Source: Thermohalobaculum sp039184865
GTDB lineage: Bacteria > Pseudomonadota > Alphaproteobacteria > Rhodobacterales > Rhodobacteraceae
Assembly (NCBI GenBank): GCA_039184865.1
Contig: JBCDAV010000002.1
Location: 62,001-126,000, forward strand
Length of the DNA stretch: 64,000 nt
Reading direction: 5' to 3'
Part shown: in pieces, positions 34,322 to 43,870 of the stretch
Layout of the letters: the number at the start of each line of letters is the position of its first letter
Numbering within the stretch: the first letter of the stretch is position 1
Notes under the pieces: model-generated
What the model saw: the letters and a program-made list of their open reading frames with translations, nothing else
What the model was told of the DNA's origin: nothing
Databases searched by the model: none
Program-made: the position numbers and the translations under genes

Positions 34322-35101
34322 ATGGACGTCAATATCACCTACGACCGCGCTGATCTCGACGCGCCAGGTTCAGGTCCCGTCCGCGTGGGCTGGCTGCTGA
34401 CGGAACGCAAGGGCGGGATCATCTTCGATCCGCCGGAACGCGTCCGCTCGGTCGAGATGAACAAGAACCACGCCAAGTCCGCGAGCCGCTGTCCTGCGGT
34501 GATCAATCTCGAAAGCCGGTACTTCGTGGTCAAGTGCCCGTTCGATCTCCATCTCGCCTTCACCCGCGACAAGGACGGCAAACCCGCGCTGCGCAACCTC
34601 AATGGGGACGCCTCGCCTGTGCGCGCGAAGAAACTGGGCCAGCACCTGCATGTCACGGCCGAGAAGGAGTGGCGTTACGCGGATCGTCCGACGATCCAGC
34701 TTTCGCTGCCTTACATCTTCATCGCCGACGAACCGGTCTACATGTCCCAGGTCTCGCCCTTCCTGCACTACCGCAATGATCCGCTTCCCGGCACGATCTT
34801 CGGCGGACGCTTCCCGATCAACCTCTGGCCGCGGCCACTGATGTGGGCCTTCGAGTGGCACGAGCCTGAGAAACCGATCAAGCTCTCGCGCGGGGAGCCG
34901 CTGTTCTACGCGCTGTTCGAGACGGCGCCGCAGGATCGCGCCGTTCAGGTCGTCGAGGCCGAGTCGACGCCGGAACTGCAGGAGTACCTCGAACTGGTGT
35001 CCGGTGCGGTCAACTACGTCAACCAGACCTTCAGCCTGTTCAAGGCCGCCGAAGAGCGACGTCCGAAGCAACTCGTGACCCCGAGAAAGCGCACCGAATG
35101 A
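34322..35101 (+). CDS. Conserved-looking protein of unknown function
   Basis: A 259-residue soluble protein without signal or membrane segment, rich in aromatic and proline residues (for example LPYIFIADEPVYMSQVSPF). Codon use fits the genome and GAAGG precedes the ATG, so it is a genuine gene. I recognise no domain. Its stop overlaps the next gene's start (ATGA), and the two probably act together. The 273 bases upstream hold no gene I trust. Confidence 0.75.
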   Translation: MDVNITYDRADLDAPGSGPVRVGWLLTERKGGIIFDPPERVRSVEMNKNHAKSASRCPAVINLESRYFVVKCPFDLHLAFTRDKDGKPALRNLNGDASPVRAKKLGQHLHVTAEKEWRYADRPTIQLSLPYIFIADEPVYMSQVSPFLHYRNDPLPGTIFGGRFPINLWPRPLMWAFEWHEPEKPIKLSRGEPLFYALFETAPQDRAVQVVEAESTPELQEYLELVSGAVNYVNQTFSLFKAAEERRPKQLVTPRKRTE

Positions 35102-35703
35102 CTGACAGTGCGCCGTCACATGCAGGCTCGGACTTCCGGCCGCGGCGCGGACTTGGTCTCGCCGGGCTTCTGCGCCGGCTCTCGGCGCGGCTCTCTGTGA
35201 GGCGGACGCGTGCAGCGCGGCTCAACGCAAGCTCGATGGCACCCGCACCGAGGCTATGTGAGAGCGGCGAGGAGATCGCTCTCGGGTCGAAACTGTTCCA
35301 TGACTGCGTCCGGAACGGGCCCGGGATCGGCCAGACAAAGAATGGACTGCGCATCGACTGCGGCGCATTCGACGGAAGCTACGTCTCCCTCGCGGTCGAC
35401 CTCCCGGCAGAACAGGCCGCGAAGATCCGGGTCGGGATGAACCTGATCGTCGCCTTTCGCGCAGCGTCGAGCAAAGCCCTGCCGGTTTTCCTCCGGGCGC
35501 ATTTTCTGAATCAGGAGGGGCGAGAAGTGCTCCACGATCTCATCGTCATCGATAGCGGGGCGCGGTCCGTGCGCTTCAATCTCGACGGTCTGCGCATTCC
35601 GATCGATCAGCCGACCTCGGCTTGGGTCGATGTGATCCTCTCCGATCCCGCCGGCACCGACGTCGCGCTTGAAGACATCGCGCTTGAGGTTCGGCCACAT
35701 TAG
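35098..35703 (+). CDS. Protein of unknown function (DUF6478-like)
   Basis: This 201-residue protein has a basic arginine-rich N-terminus (15-42) and a beta-rich remainder. It recalls DUF6478 proteins of Rhodobacteraceae, though I am unsure. It is translationally coupled to the preceding gene. The 265 bases between it and ubiH contain no convincing gene. Confidence 0.65.
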   Translation: MTDSAPSHAGSDFRPRRGLGLAGLLRRLSARLSVRRTRAARLNASSMAPAPRLCESGEEIALGSKLFHDCVRNGPGIGQTKNGLRIDCGAFDGSYVSLAVDLPAEQAAKIRVGMNLIVAFRAASSKALPVFLRAHFLNQEGREVLHDLIVIDSGARSVRFNLDGLRIPIDQPTSAWVDVILSDPAGTDVALEDIALEVRPH

Positions 35704-35968
35704 CGGCTCGCAAATCCATCAACTAATGCAGCAAGACGGACAGGGGATCGACTGATCCAAGGCTGGGTCGTCCACGCCTGCAGTATCAAGATCATCGCAC
35801 TCGCATACGCCGGAAACGACGGACTATTAGAACGGCTCCGACACGCACCGTCCAAAGTCCCCAGAAGCCTCGTTTGGCAAAGCTTCAAGCGCGGCCATCC
35901 CATCTTTGCGGATCGTGTGCGCTGGCGGCTTGGTCGTTTCTGAAACGTCGAAGACTTTCGGCGCTGCC

Positions 35969-37189
35969 TCAAATCGCCTGCCCCGCCAACAGTCGCGGAA
36001 CGGCGCCCGACCGTCCTGAGGCTTCGGCCATGAACAGCCGCCGCGCCCCGCCGAGGCCTCCGACGAGCCCGAGGCCGATATTGCGCAATGCCTGAGCGGG
36101 GCCTGCACCCGTCGAGAAAAGCCGATTGAGCGCGTCCATCCCGAGCGCCAACGCCGTGGCATCAAAGCGCCGCCACTGCTCGTAGCGCCTAAGCACGTCG
36201 ACCGACCCGATATCTTCGCCGCGCCGCGCCGCCTCTGCCAGAACTTGCGTCAGGGCTGCCACATCGCGCAGCCCCATGTTCATGCCCTGACCGGCGATCG
36301 GGTGGACGCCATGTGCCGCGTCCCCGGCCACGACCAAACGAGGTCGCGCGTAATCCATCGCCAGCGACAAGCCCAGCGGATAGGCCCAGCGCTTACCCGC
36401 GGGCCGGATGTCGCCGAGCCGACCGTCCAGCCGCCGGGCGATCTCTGCCAGATAAGCCTCATCGGAAAGCGCCTTGATCCGGGCCGCCTCGCCGTCGCGC
36501 TCCGACCAGACCAGCGAAGACCGGTTTCCCGTCAACGGCAGGACGGCAAACGGCCCGCCCGGAAAGAATGCCTGATGCGCCCGGCCGTCATGCGGAAGAT
36601 CGTGCTCGATGGCCGAGACCAGACCCGTCTGGCCGTAGCTCCAGCCGAGATAGCGGATTTCGGCTGCACGTGCCGTCGCCGACCTCCGCCCATCGCAGGC
36701 CACGACCAGCGATGCCCCGATTACTTCATCTCCGGCAACGACCTCTGCACCGGTGCTCGCGCGCGTCACCCTGCCGGGCACAGTTTCATCCAGATGCCGC
36801 ACACTACTCTTGGCCAGTTTCGTCAGCAGAACGCGGCGCAGATGCCGGTCCTCGACGATCGAGCCGAGCGTCGCGTCCATTCCTTCCGCCGGATCGAAGT
36901 GCAGCATCGCAGGCGGCACTGGTCCGATGCAGGTATCGCGCACGGTGATCCCCGTGACAGGCTGCGCATCGGCTTCCACCGCGTCCCAGATGCCCAGCGC
37001 CTTCAGCAGGTTGGCCGATCCCGGAGCGACTGCATAGGCTCGACCGTCAAAGCCCGGGTCGCCGCGCACGTCTGCTGAGACCGGATCGATCAGAGACACT
37101 CGGAAGCCCTGCGCGTCCAGCGCCAGCGCCATGGCCGAGCCGACCAGCCCGCCGCCCAGAATGCAAACATCGTCTTTCGGATCACCCAT
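35969..37189 (-). CDS. UbiH/UbiF-family FAD monooxygenase
   Basis: A 406-residue flavoprotein hydroxylase. Motifs are the N-terminal GGGLVGSAMALAL dinucleotide site, a DGRRS motif (NAD(P)H/FAD), and GDAAHGVHPIAGQGMNMGLRD, the UbiH/F/I signature. It most likely hydroxylates a ubiquinone precursor ring. Which ring position cannot be told. ATG 37189 is chosen by homology to the typical start; the frame is open to 37366. Confidence 0.9.
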   Translation of the reverse strand: MGDPKDDVCILGGGLVGSAMALALDAQGFRVSLIDPVSADVRGDPGFDGRAYAVAPGSANLLKALGIWDAVEADAQPVTGITVRDTCIGPVPPAMLHFDPAEGMDATLGSIVEDRHLRRVLLTKLAKSSVRHLDETVPGRVTRASTGAEVVAGDEVIGASLVVACDGRRSATARAAEIRYLGWSYGQTGLVSAIEHDLPHDGRAHQAFFPGGPFAVLPLTGNRSSLVWSERDGEAARIKALSDEAYLAEIARRLDGRLGDIRPAGKRWAYPLGLSLAMDYARPRLVVAGDAAHGVHPIAGQGMNMGLRDVAALTQVLAEAARRGEDIGSVDVLRRYEQWRRFDATALALGMDALNRLFSTGAGPAQALRNIGLGLVGGLGGARRLFMAEASGRSGAVPRLLAGQAI

Positions 37190-37255
37190 GGCCTTTACTA
37201 TTGGAACGGCACCCGCAAATGTCCACGTTCGCGAAGGACGCAGGGGGCGAGTGAC

Positions 37256-38593
37256 ATGCAGGACTGGTTGACCAAAAGCGCAGCGGAACTGGGCCGCGCC
37301 ATCGATGTGGGCGAAGTCGACCCGCGCGCGCTGACCGACGCCTTCCTCGATGCCATCGACGCCCACGATGCGCGCGACGAGATCTATGCCCGCACCACGC
37401 CGGACCGGGCCCGCACGGAAGCTCTCGCTGCCGCCAAACGTGCAGCGGCAGGATTGCGCAAGGGTCTACTCGACGGCGTGCCGATATCGTGGAAGGATCT
37501 CTACGACACGGCCGGGGTCGCGACCGAAGGCGGCACACGTCTCCTGAAAGGCCGCATCCCGGAGACCGACTGCACGGTTCTCGAACGCGCCACCAATGCT
37601 GGCACGGTCTGCCTCGGCAAGACCCACACGACCGAGCTTGCCTTCTCCGGCCTCGGGGTGAACCCGATGACCGGCACGCCGCCGAACGCGATCGAAGCCC
37701 ATCGCGCGCCTGGCGGCTCTTCCTCGGGTGCAGCCGTCTCGACCAAGCTCGGCTTGGCCGCGGCGGGCATTGGCTCGGACACTGGTGGTTCGGTGCGCAT
37801 CCCTGCTGCCTGGAACGACCTCGTCGGGCTCAAGACCACGGCGGGCCTGATCCCGACCCATGGCGTCATCGCGCTCTCGCGCACCTATGACACGATCGGC
37901 CCGCTCACCCGCACGGTCGAGGACTCCGCCCACCTGTTTTCCATCCTCGCCGATATAGACCTGCCAGACTGGGACGGTGCCAGCCTCACCGACGAGACGT
38001 TCCACGTAGCCGAGACCGTTGTTTTCGACGACGCCGACCCAGAGATCGCGCCTGCTTTCGAAGAGACCCTTGATGCGCTCGGCAAGGCGGGCGCGAAGAT
38101 CACCCGCGGCCCGGTCCCGGAATTTAAGGCCTGCTTCGACACCATGTCCAATGTCAGTCCGATCGTCACCTCCGAGGCTTGGGCAGAGTGGGGCGCCGCG
38201 ATTACCGCCCAGCCCGGAACCATGTGGCCCCCGCTCGAAACCCGCTTCCGCCAGGGCGAGAACGCCGACCCGGCCAAGGACACCCAGGCCCGCGCCGAGA
38301 TGGACGCGCACCATGCGAGCCTCGTCGCCCGCATTGCCGAGCACGGCCTGATCGTCATGCCAAGCTCGCCGATTATGCCGCCCGAGACCAAGCGCCTCCT
38401 GCAAGACCACAGCTACTTCACCCAGCGCAACCTGCTCGCCCTGCGCAACACGCGCCTCGGCAACCTGCTGGTCATGTCGTCGATCACGATCCCGACGCGC
38501 AACCCTATGTGCGGCTTCATGCTGTTCGCCCCGCCGCATCATGAGGAACGCCTGCTCCGCATCGGCCGCGCGATCGAGAAAGCCCTGGCATGA
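37256..38593 (+). CDS. Amidase-signature hydrolase
   Basis: A 445-residue amidase-signature enzyme with the Lys-cisSer-Ser site: K80 in ISWKDLYD, GGSSSGAA (153-160) and the nucleophile serine in GSDTGGSVRIPA (S179). It hydrolyses an amide of unknown identity. It overlaps the following VOC gene by ATGA. A Glu-tRNA amidotransferase role is unlikely because no gatB or gatC is present. Confidence 0.9.
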   Translation: MQDWLTKSAAELGRAIDVGEVDPRALTDAFLDAIDAHDARDEIYARTTPDRARTEALAAAKRAAAGLRKGLLDGVPISWKDLYDTAGVATEGGTRLLKGRIPETDCTVLERATNAGTVCLGKTHTTELAFSGLGVNPMTGTPPNAIEAHRAPGGSSSGAAVSTKLGLAAAGIGSDTGGSVRIPAAWNDLVGLKTTAGLIPTHGVIALSRTYDTIGPLTRTVEDSAHLFSILADIDLPDWDGASLTDETFHVAETVVFDDADPEIAPAFEETLDALGKAGAKITRGPVPEFKACFDTMSNVSPIVTSEAWAEWGAAITAQPGTMWPPLETRFRQGENADPAKDTQARAEMDAHHASLVARIAEHGLIVMPSSPIMPPETKRLLQDHSYFTQRNLLALRNTRLGNLLVMSSITIPTRNPMCGFMLFAPPHHEERLLRIGRAIEKALA

Positions 38594-38994
38594 GCGGTAC
38601 GGTTCCGCGCCCGGACGCGCCCGCCGAACTGACCATCACATTTCTATATTACCGCGACCTCGGGCGGGCCGAGGCGTTCTACCGCGACGTGATGGGCTTT
38701 CCGTTGGCAATCGATCAGGGACACCTCGCCAAGATCATGCACATCGGCGGCGGCGCGCATGTCGGGCTCGTCGACGAGGCCCACGGCATGAACAAATGGA
38801 CCGCGCAGAAATCCGTCCAGCTCTGCGTCCGCGTGCGGGACGTCGATGCGTGGTATGCCTACATCGCCGATCAGGGAGCGGAGAACCTCAGCGAGATGTT
38901 CGTCAATGACCAGATCGGCATACGCGCCTTCGTCTTCGACGATCCCGAGGGCTACCAGATCGAGATCCAGACGGCGACCCGCCCCAGCGCCTGA
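38590..38994 (+). CDS. VOC-superfamily (glyoxalase-like) protein
   Basis: A 134-residue single-domain vicinal oxygen chelate protein: YYRDLGRAEAFYRDVMGF at the start and FDDPEGYQIEIQTA at the end with a metal-type glutamate. It is coupled to the amidase and may act on the same compound. Enzyme or binding role is open. Confidence 0.85.
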   Translation: MSGTVPRPDAPAELTITFLYYRDLGRAEAFYRDVMGFPLAIDQGHLAKIMHIGGGAHVGLVDEAHGMNKWTAQKSVQLCVRVRDVDAWYAYIADQGAENLSEMFVNDQIGIRAFVFDDPEGYQIEIQTATRPSA

Positions 38995-39335
38995 TCGCGG
39001 AAGGCGCCGGTCAACCGCCATGTGCAGATACTGAAACAGGTGGCGCGTACCGCGCAGGCGGTCGGTGGCGCAGGCGCGCTTTGCTTCGCCATGCGCTTAG
39101 GCGGCTGTTTTAGCGGCTTTTGCCGCTCGGCAAATCGCACTTCCAACGATCGCCGGTACGCCACAACTCGTTGCCGGGGGATCGCGCTCACCGGCGGTTC
39201 TCTGGCGAACGGAGGTCTGCTGCTCGTCGGACTCCTGGGCCTGTCGCTGCTGGGCGAGGCGGGTGTCTCCGCCAAGGCGCCCACAAGACCGTTTGCAAGC
39301 GCCAATCGTTTAAAACGATATATCGTGCCCGCCGT

Positions 39336-39533
39336 ACCGAGTTTCGGCGGTGCAACCCGATCCTCGACAAGTATCGCATTGATGGACGCGACTTCATCGC
39401 AGACCACATCCTGCCCTACATTATCCGCAAGAAAACCGAAAAGGCGATCGTGCTTGGGGTCAGGACTGTGCCGGCGATTGGGCAGGCCGGCAGCGCCTAT
39501 CCCGGCATTAAGAAAGTCCGCGAGTATTTCTAA
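39336..39533 (+). pseudogene. Remnant of a protein gene, C-terminal part only
   Basis: The last 65 codons of an open frame read like real protein: balanced Ile, Lys, Tyr and Phe content, GC at third positions, ending in GIKKVREYF and TAA. The same frame upstream turns into arginine-rich nonsense with no start. This suggests the 3' end of a decayed or truncated gene. I do not recognise the family. Confidence 0.4.
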
Positions 39534-39596
39534 GGAACGCTCGAAGAGCGGCACGAGTGGCACGCGAAAATCCTCGCCCGCGACCCTAGCCGACAC

Positions 39597-39619
39597 GGTC
39601 CCGGCCTGGAGCCGGGACC
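39597..39619. repeat. Perfect 9-bp palindrome, possible dispersed repeat or terminator
   Basis: GGTCCCGGC (39597-39605) and GCCGGGACC (39611-39619) flank a five-base loop CTGGA. Very similar palindromes are scattered between genes in some alphaproteobacteria. CTCGTTTATT follows, so weak termination is also possible. Confidence 0.5.
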
Positions 39620-39736
39620 TCGTTTATTCCATCACGATGAAAATCGGAGCCTCGAACCGGCACTGGAACCGCGTTCAAATCCAACCCGCCCAACACGGGT
39701 TAACGCCCAATCACCCGACATTCTGTACGCACGCAT

Positions 39737-39780
39737 GCCATACGCGAGCCATACAGATGCCATACGCGAGCCATACGCCT
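39737..39780. repeat. Four tandem 11-bp repeats (GCCATAC core)
   Basis: GCCATAC starts at 39737, 39748, 39759 and 39770, exactly 11 bases apart, with GCGA between copies 1-2 and 3-4. The cores therefore face the same side of the helix, as in cooperative protein-binding sites. They lie about 115 bases before the aminotransferase gene. Confidence 0.75.
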
Positions 39781-39894
39781 GTCTTGACAGCGCCACCGTT
39801 AACCCGTTCGCGTGCAAGGCGAACTGGACCTCGCGCTGGCATCCGGGTAAGATCGTTGCCATAAGGCGCGACAGACGCCAGCGAACGAGGCCCG

Positions 39895-41103
39895 ATGATG
39901 CAGTACCCAGCCCGCTATGCCGAGCTGCCTGAATACGCGTTTCCGCGTTTGCGGAGGCTGCTGGCACCGCATGCGCCGGGCGGGCCCGAGATCGCAATGT
40001 CGCTTGGCGAGCCCCAGCATCAAGTACCTGATTTCGTTGGCGAAATCATGCTGGAACATACGGCGAAGCTGTCCAAGTATCCGCCGAACGAGGGTCTGCC
40101 CGAGCTGCGCGCGGCGATCTCGGACTGGCTCTCCCGGCGTTATGGCGTGGCCGATCGCTACCGCGATCCCGAGACCCAGATCTTTCCCCTGAACGGCACG
40201 CGCGAGGGGCTTTACCACGCCTGCATCGCGCTCTCGCCCGAGGTTAAGAACGGTAAACGGCCCGCCGTCCTGCTGCCGAACCCGTTCTACCAGTGCTACA
40301 CGGTTGCCGCAGTCACGTCCGGGGCGGAGCCAGTCTATCTTCCCTGTGGTCCCGAGACGGGATTTTTGCCGGAATTTGCCAGTCTTCCCAAAGACTTGCT
40401 GGATCGCACGACGGTCGCCTACATCTGTTCTCCGGCCAATCCGCAGGGCGTCTGCGCCGATCGGGACTACTGGAAAACCTTGCTCGATCTCGCAGAAGCC
40501 CATGATTTCAGGGTCTTCGCGGACGAATGTTATTCCGAGATTTATCGAAGTAACCCGCCGGTAGGCGCTCTCGAGGTCGCGTCGGAAATCGGTGCGGACC
40601 CCGAGCGGTTGGTCGCTTTTCATTCGCTTTCGAAGCGCTCGAACCTCGCCGGATTGCGCTCGGGCTTCGGCGTGACGGGGCCGGAGAACCGCAAGCGTAT
40701 GCTGCAAATGCGCTCCTATGTCGGCGCGCCGCTGCCGATCCCGGCCCAACACGCGGCGGCGGCCTGCTGGCAAGATGAGGCGCATGTCGTTGAAAACAGG
40801 GCGCTTTATAAGAGAAAATACGCGATTGCCGACGAGGTGCTGGGGAACATGCCCGGCTACGCCGCGCCGGATGCCGGATTCTTTCTCTGGCTCGATGTCG
40901 GCGATGGCGAGGCGGCGGCGATGAAGCTCTGGGAAGCGTCCGGCGTCAAGGCGCTGCCAGGCAGTTACCTGTCGCGGCCGGTCGATCCGGCACTTGGCGG
41001 CGGCGATCCCGGCACGCAATACCTGCGGCTGGCGATGGTCGCACCGGCGGAGGATGTGAGACGCGGGCTTGAGGCCGTGCGCGCGGTGCTTATGGAAACG
41101 TGA
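39895..41103 (+). CDS. Class I aminotransferase, DapC-like
   Basis: A 402-residue PLP enzyme. Features are NGTREGLYHA, CSPANPQGV, ADECYSEIY (PLP Asp and Tyr) and the lysine in SLSKRSNLAGLRSGF. The sequence is closest in character to N-succinyldiaminopimelate aminotransferases (DapC) of lysine and peptidoglycan synthesis, but related aspartate-type enzymes look alike. Two adjacent ATG codons (39895, 39898) could start it. ftsK follows 40 bases later. Confidence 0.85.
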   Translation: MMQYPARYAELPEYAFPRLRRLLAPHAPGGPEIAMSLGEPQHQVPDFVGEIMLEHTAKLSKYPPNEGLPELRAAISDWLSRRYGVADRYRDPETQIFPLNGTREGLYHACIALSPEVKNGKRPAVLLPNPFYQCYTVAAVTSGAEPVYLPCGPETGFLPEFASLPKDLLDRTTVAYICSPANPQGVCADRDYWKTLLDLAEAHDFRVFADECYSEIYRSNPPVGALEVASEIGADPERLVAFHSLSKRSNLAGLRSGFGVTGPENRKRMLQMRSYVGAPLPIPAQHAAAACWQDEAHVVENRALYKRKYAIADEVLGNMPGYAAPDAGFFLWLDVGDGEAAAMKLWEASGVKALPGSYLSRPVDPALGGGDPGTQYLRLAMVAPAEDVRRGLEAVRAVLMET

Positions 41104-41143
41104 TGCGAGGCGGGCAAGGGGGCCGCTCGCAGGGAGAGCCGGA

Positions 41144-43861
41144 ATGGCGATTTTGTATGGGGAACAGGGCCGTGCGCCGCTGATGGATGCCGACATGACG
41201 GCGGTGATGCGGCGCTGGGTCAACGCTGTTATCGGCATAGGTTTTGCCGCGCTGGCTGTGGCGATCGCGCTGGCGCTCTGGTCCTTCAACGTGGGCGACC
41301 CGAGCCTCTACACGGGAACATCGCAGGCGCCGATGAACTGGCTGGGCGAACCGGGATCCTGGGCCGCTGACCTGCTGATGCGATATACCGGTCTCGGCGC
41401 CTGGGCGCTGGTGGTTTTCCTGCTTGTCTGGGCGCTCCGCTTTGTTGTCGGGATTGGTGAACAGCGCATCTGGGCACGCCTGCTCCTTGCGATGCCGGCG
41501 TTGGCCTTTGCACCGGTTTTCGCGTCCCTGCACGAAGTCTATCAGGGGTGGCCTCTAGCGACTGGGCTCGGCGGTGCGCTGGGCGATACTGGTGCGCGAA
41601 TGTTGCTGGATCTGGTGCCACTGGCCGATCTTCAGGCAATCCGCGTTCTGGCGCTTGCGCTGGCCTTTGCGATGGCGCTCGTCGGGGGGGCGGCGCTCGG
41701 CCTGACCCTTGAGGAAACCTCCAATATCCTGAGCTGGCTCGGGCGGTCCTTGACGCATGTGCTGCGCGCTGTTGGAACAGCGCTCTACTCCGCAGGACGC
41801 AGGGGTGTCTTGGCAGGGCTTGCTAAACTGCGCGAGGCGCGCGCAAAGCCGCGTTCGGAGTCGATGGACCCGGCAACGCCGACTGGCGGATGGCGCGCGC
41901 GCATGCCGAAGGTCCCCAAGGTCGCGATGCCGGACCTGAGCGGCGTTTCGCTCGCAGGAGTCCGCAAAGAAGAGCCGGAGTTCCGCTTCGATCGGATCGA
42001 TGGCAGCGGCGCCACTGAACCGGAAGTCAACGCCGCTGAACATGATGAACCGCCGATCGTCCGCGTCCACGCTCGGCGCGACCTCGATACCGAAGAGAGT
42101 GCCGGAATGGCGGGCGAAGGCGGCCTCATGGGCGGATCGCTTCGCGCAGTGTTCGATCGTCTGTCCGATCAGGGAGAGATGGCCGCTCCGTTGGCGGGGC
42201 CCGATCCGGTCCCGGAACCGTCCGTCCGACCGCCTGCTACTGCATCTGATCTGCCGCGCCCTCCGGTCGAACGCGACACCCGGAAGCCGCGACGGAGCCG
42301 GCAGGCTGAGGCCGAGCGGCAACCCTCGCTGGCGCTGGACGAGAAGAGTTTCGAAGAGTTTGTCCTGCCTGAACTGGCACTGCTGCAGAAACCCGTCGCG
42401 ATCACCCGCACGCAGATGTCCGATCTGGCGCTGGAAGAAAATGCGAGGATGCTGGAGACCGTGCTCGAGGATTACGGCGTGCGCGGCGAAATCGTCGCGG
42501 TGCGGCCGGGCCCTGTGGTCACGCTCTACGAGCTCGAGCCTGCGCCCGGTCTGAAAGCCAGCCGCGTGATCGGTCTGGCCGACGATATCGCCCGGTCGAT
42601 GTCGGCGCTCGCTGCGCGTGTCTCGACGGTGCCGGGCCGCTCGATCATCGGGATCGAACTACCGAATGCCGACCGAGAGAAGGTCTGGCTGCGCGACACC
42701 TTCGAGAGCCGGGAGTACGGCGATGCCCGTTTCCCGCTGGCACTGGCGCTTGGCAAGGACATCTCCGGCGCTCCGGTGATCGCGAACCTCGCGAAAATGC
42801 CCCATCTCCTGATTGCCGGGACGACGGGTTCGGGCAAATCGGTGGCGATCAACACCATGATCCTGTCTCTGCTCTATCGCCTGACGCCGGAGCAGTGCCG
42901 TCTTATCATGATCGATCCGAAGATGCTGGAACTCAGTGTCTACGACAACATCCCGCACTTGCTGTCCCCGGTCGTGACGGACCCAAAGAAGGCGATTGTC
43001 GCGCTGAAATGGGTCGTGGCCGAGATGGAAGAGCGCTATCGCAAGATGTCGCGCATGGGCGTGCGCAACATCGACGGCTACAATGCTCGGGTCCGCGACG
43101 CGCTGGCAAAGGGCGAGGACTTCAGCCGGACAGTGCAGACCGGTTTCGACGATGCAACCGGCGAGCCGATCTACGAGACCGAAGCGTTCGAACCCCAGGA
43201 ACTTCCATTCATCGTGGTGATCGTCGATGAGATGGCCGACTTGATGATGGTCGCTGGAAAGGAGATTGAGGCCTGCATCCAGCGCCTCGCGCAGATGGCG
43301 CGGGCATCGGGCATCCACCTGATCATGGCGACTCAGCGCCCGTCGGTCGATGTCATCACCGGCACGATCAAGGCCAATTTCCCGACGCGGATTTCGTTCC
43401 AGGTGACGTCGAAGATCGACTCGCGGACGATCCTTGGCGAGCAAGGCGCAGAGCAGCTCCTCGGCATGGGTGACATGCTTTACATGGAGGGTGGCGGGCG
43501 CATCCGGCGCGTCCATGGGCCGTTCGTGTCGGACGAGGAGGTCGAGGAAATCGTCCAGCACCTCAAGGCGCAGGGCGTTCCGGACTATGTCGGCGCAGTG
43601 ACCGAGGGCGTGGACGACGAGGCGCAGGCACTCGTCGACGAAAAGCTCGGTCTGGGCGGCGGCAATAGCGAGGATGAGCTTTATGACCGAGCGGTCGCGA
43701 TTGTGGCGCGCGATAGGAAGTGTTCGACCTCCTATATCCAGCGCAAGCTCGCCATCGGTTACAACAAGGCGGCCCGTCTCGTCGAGCAGATGGAGGAGCA
43801 GGGGGTCGTCACCTCCGCCAATGCTGTCGGCAAACGCGAGATCCTCATCGAGGAGCGCTAG
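41144..43861 (+). CDS. ftsK: DNA translocase FtsK
   Basis: A 905-residue FtsK. Residues 20-200 contain four to five membrane helices, followed by a proline/charged linker. The motor domain has Walker A GTTGSGKS (about 559-566) and Walker B IVVIVDEMADLMM. The C-terminal gamma domain (last 65 residues, CSTSYIQRKLAIGYNKAARL) reads KOPS sites. FtsK moves the chromosome ends through the division septum and activates XerCD. ATG 41144 is chosen because of AGGGAGAG upstream. Confidence 0.95.
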   Translation: MAILYGEQGRAPLMDADMTAVMRRWVNAVIGIGFAALAVAIALALWSFNVGDPSLYTGTSQAPMNWLGEPGSWAADLLMRYTGLGAWALVVFLLVWALRFVVGIGEQRIWARLLLAMPALAFAPVFASLHEVYQGWPLATGLGGALGDTGARMLLDLVPLADLQAIRVLALALAFAMALVGGAALGLTLEETSNILSWLGRSLTHVLRAVGTALYSAGRRGVLAGLAKLREARAKPRSESMDPATPTGGWRARMPKVPKVAMPDLSGVSLAGVRKEEPEFRFDRIDGSGATEPEVNAAEHDEPPIVRVHARRDLDTEESAGMAGEGGLMGGSLRAVFDRLSDQGEMAAPLAGPDPVPEPSVRPPATASDLPRPPVERDTRKPRRSRQAEAERQPSLALDEKSFEEFVLPELALLQKPVAITRTQMSDLALEENARMLETVLEDYGVRGEIVAVRPGPVVTLYELEPAPGLKASRVIGLADDIARSMSALAARVSTVPGRSIIGIELPNADREKVWLRDTFESREYGDARFPLALALGKDISGAPVIANLAKMPHLLIAGTTGSGKSVAINTMILSLLYRLTPEQCRLIMIDPKMLELSVYDNIPHLLSPVVTDPKKAIVALKWVVAEMEERYRKMSRMGVRNIDGYNARVRDALAKGEDFSRTVQTGFDDATGEPIYETEAFEPQELPFIVVIVDEMADLMMVAGKEIEACIQRLAQMARASGIHLIMATQRPSVDVITGTIKANFPTRISFQVTSKIDSRTILGEQGAEQLLGMGDMLYMEGGGRIRRVHGPFVSDEEVEEIVQHLKAQGVPDYVGAVTEGVDDEAQALVDEKLGLGGGNSEDELYDRAVAIVARDRKCSTSYIQRKLAIGYNKAARLVEQMEEQGVVTSANAVGKREILIEER

Positions 43862-43870
43862 CCGTGCTCC

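Larger units (their letters stand above)
38995..39894. other. 900-base region without an intact gene
   Basis: Frames crossing this stretch have poor composition and none has a good start. It contains a likely gene remnant (39336-39533), a 9-bp palindrome (39597-39619), and four phased GCCATAC repeats (39737-39776). A TTGACA hexamer (39784-39789) follows the repeats but has no clear -10. Confidence 0.6.

Noticed and set aside
35701..35943. Open continuation of the DUF6478-like frame after its stop codon
   Set aside because: No start codon or ribosome site, and no recognisable motif; possible extension by readthrough cannot be supported.
39799..41289. 496-codon leftward frame opposite the DapC-like gene
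   Set aside because: Shadow of a PLP enzyme with complete motifs.
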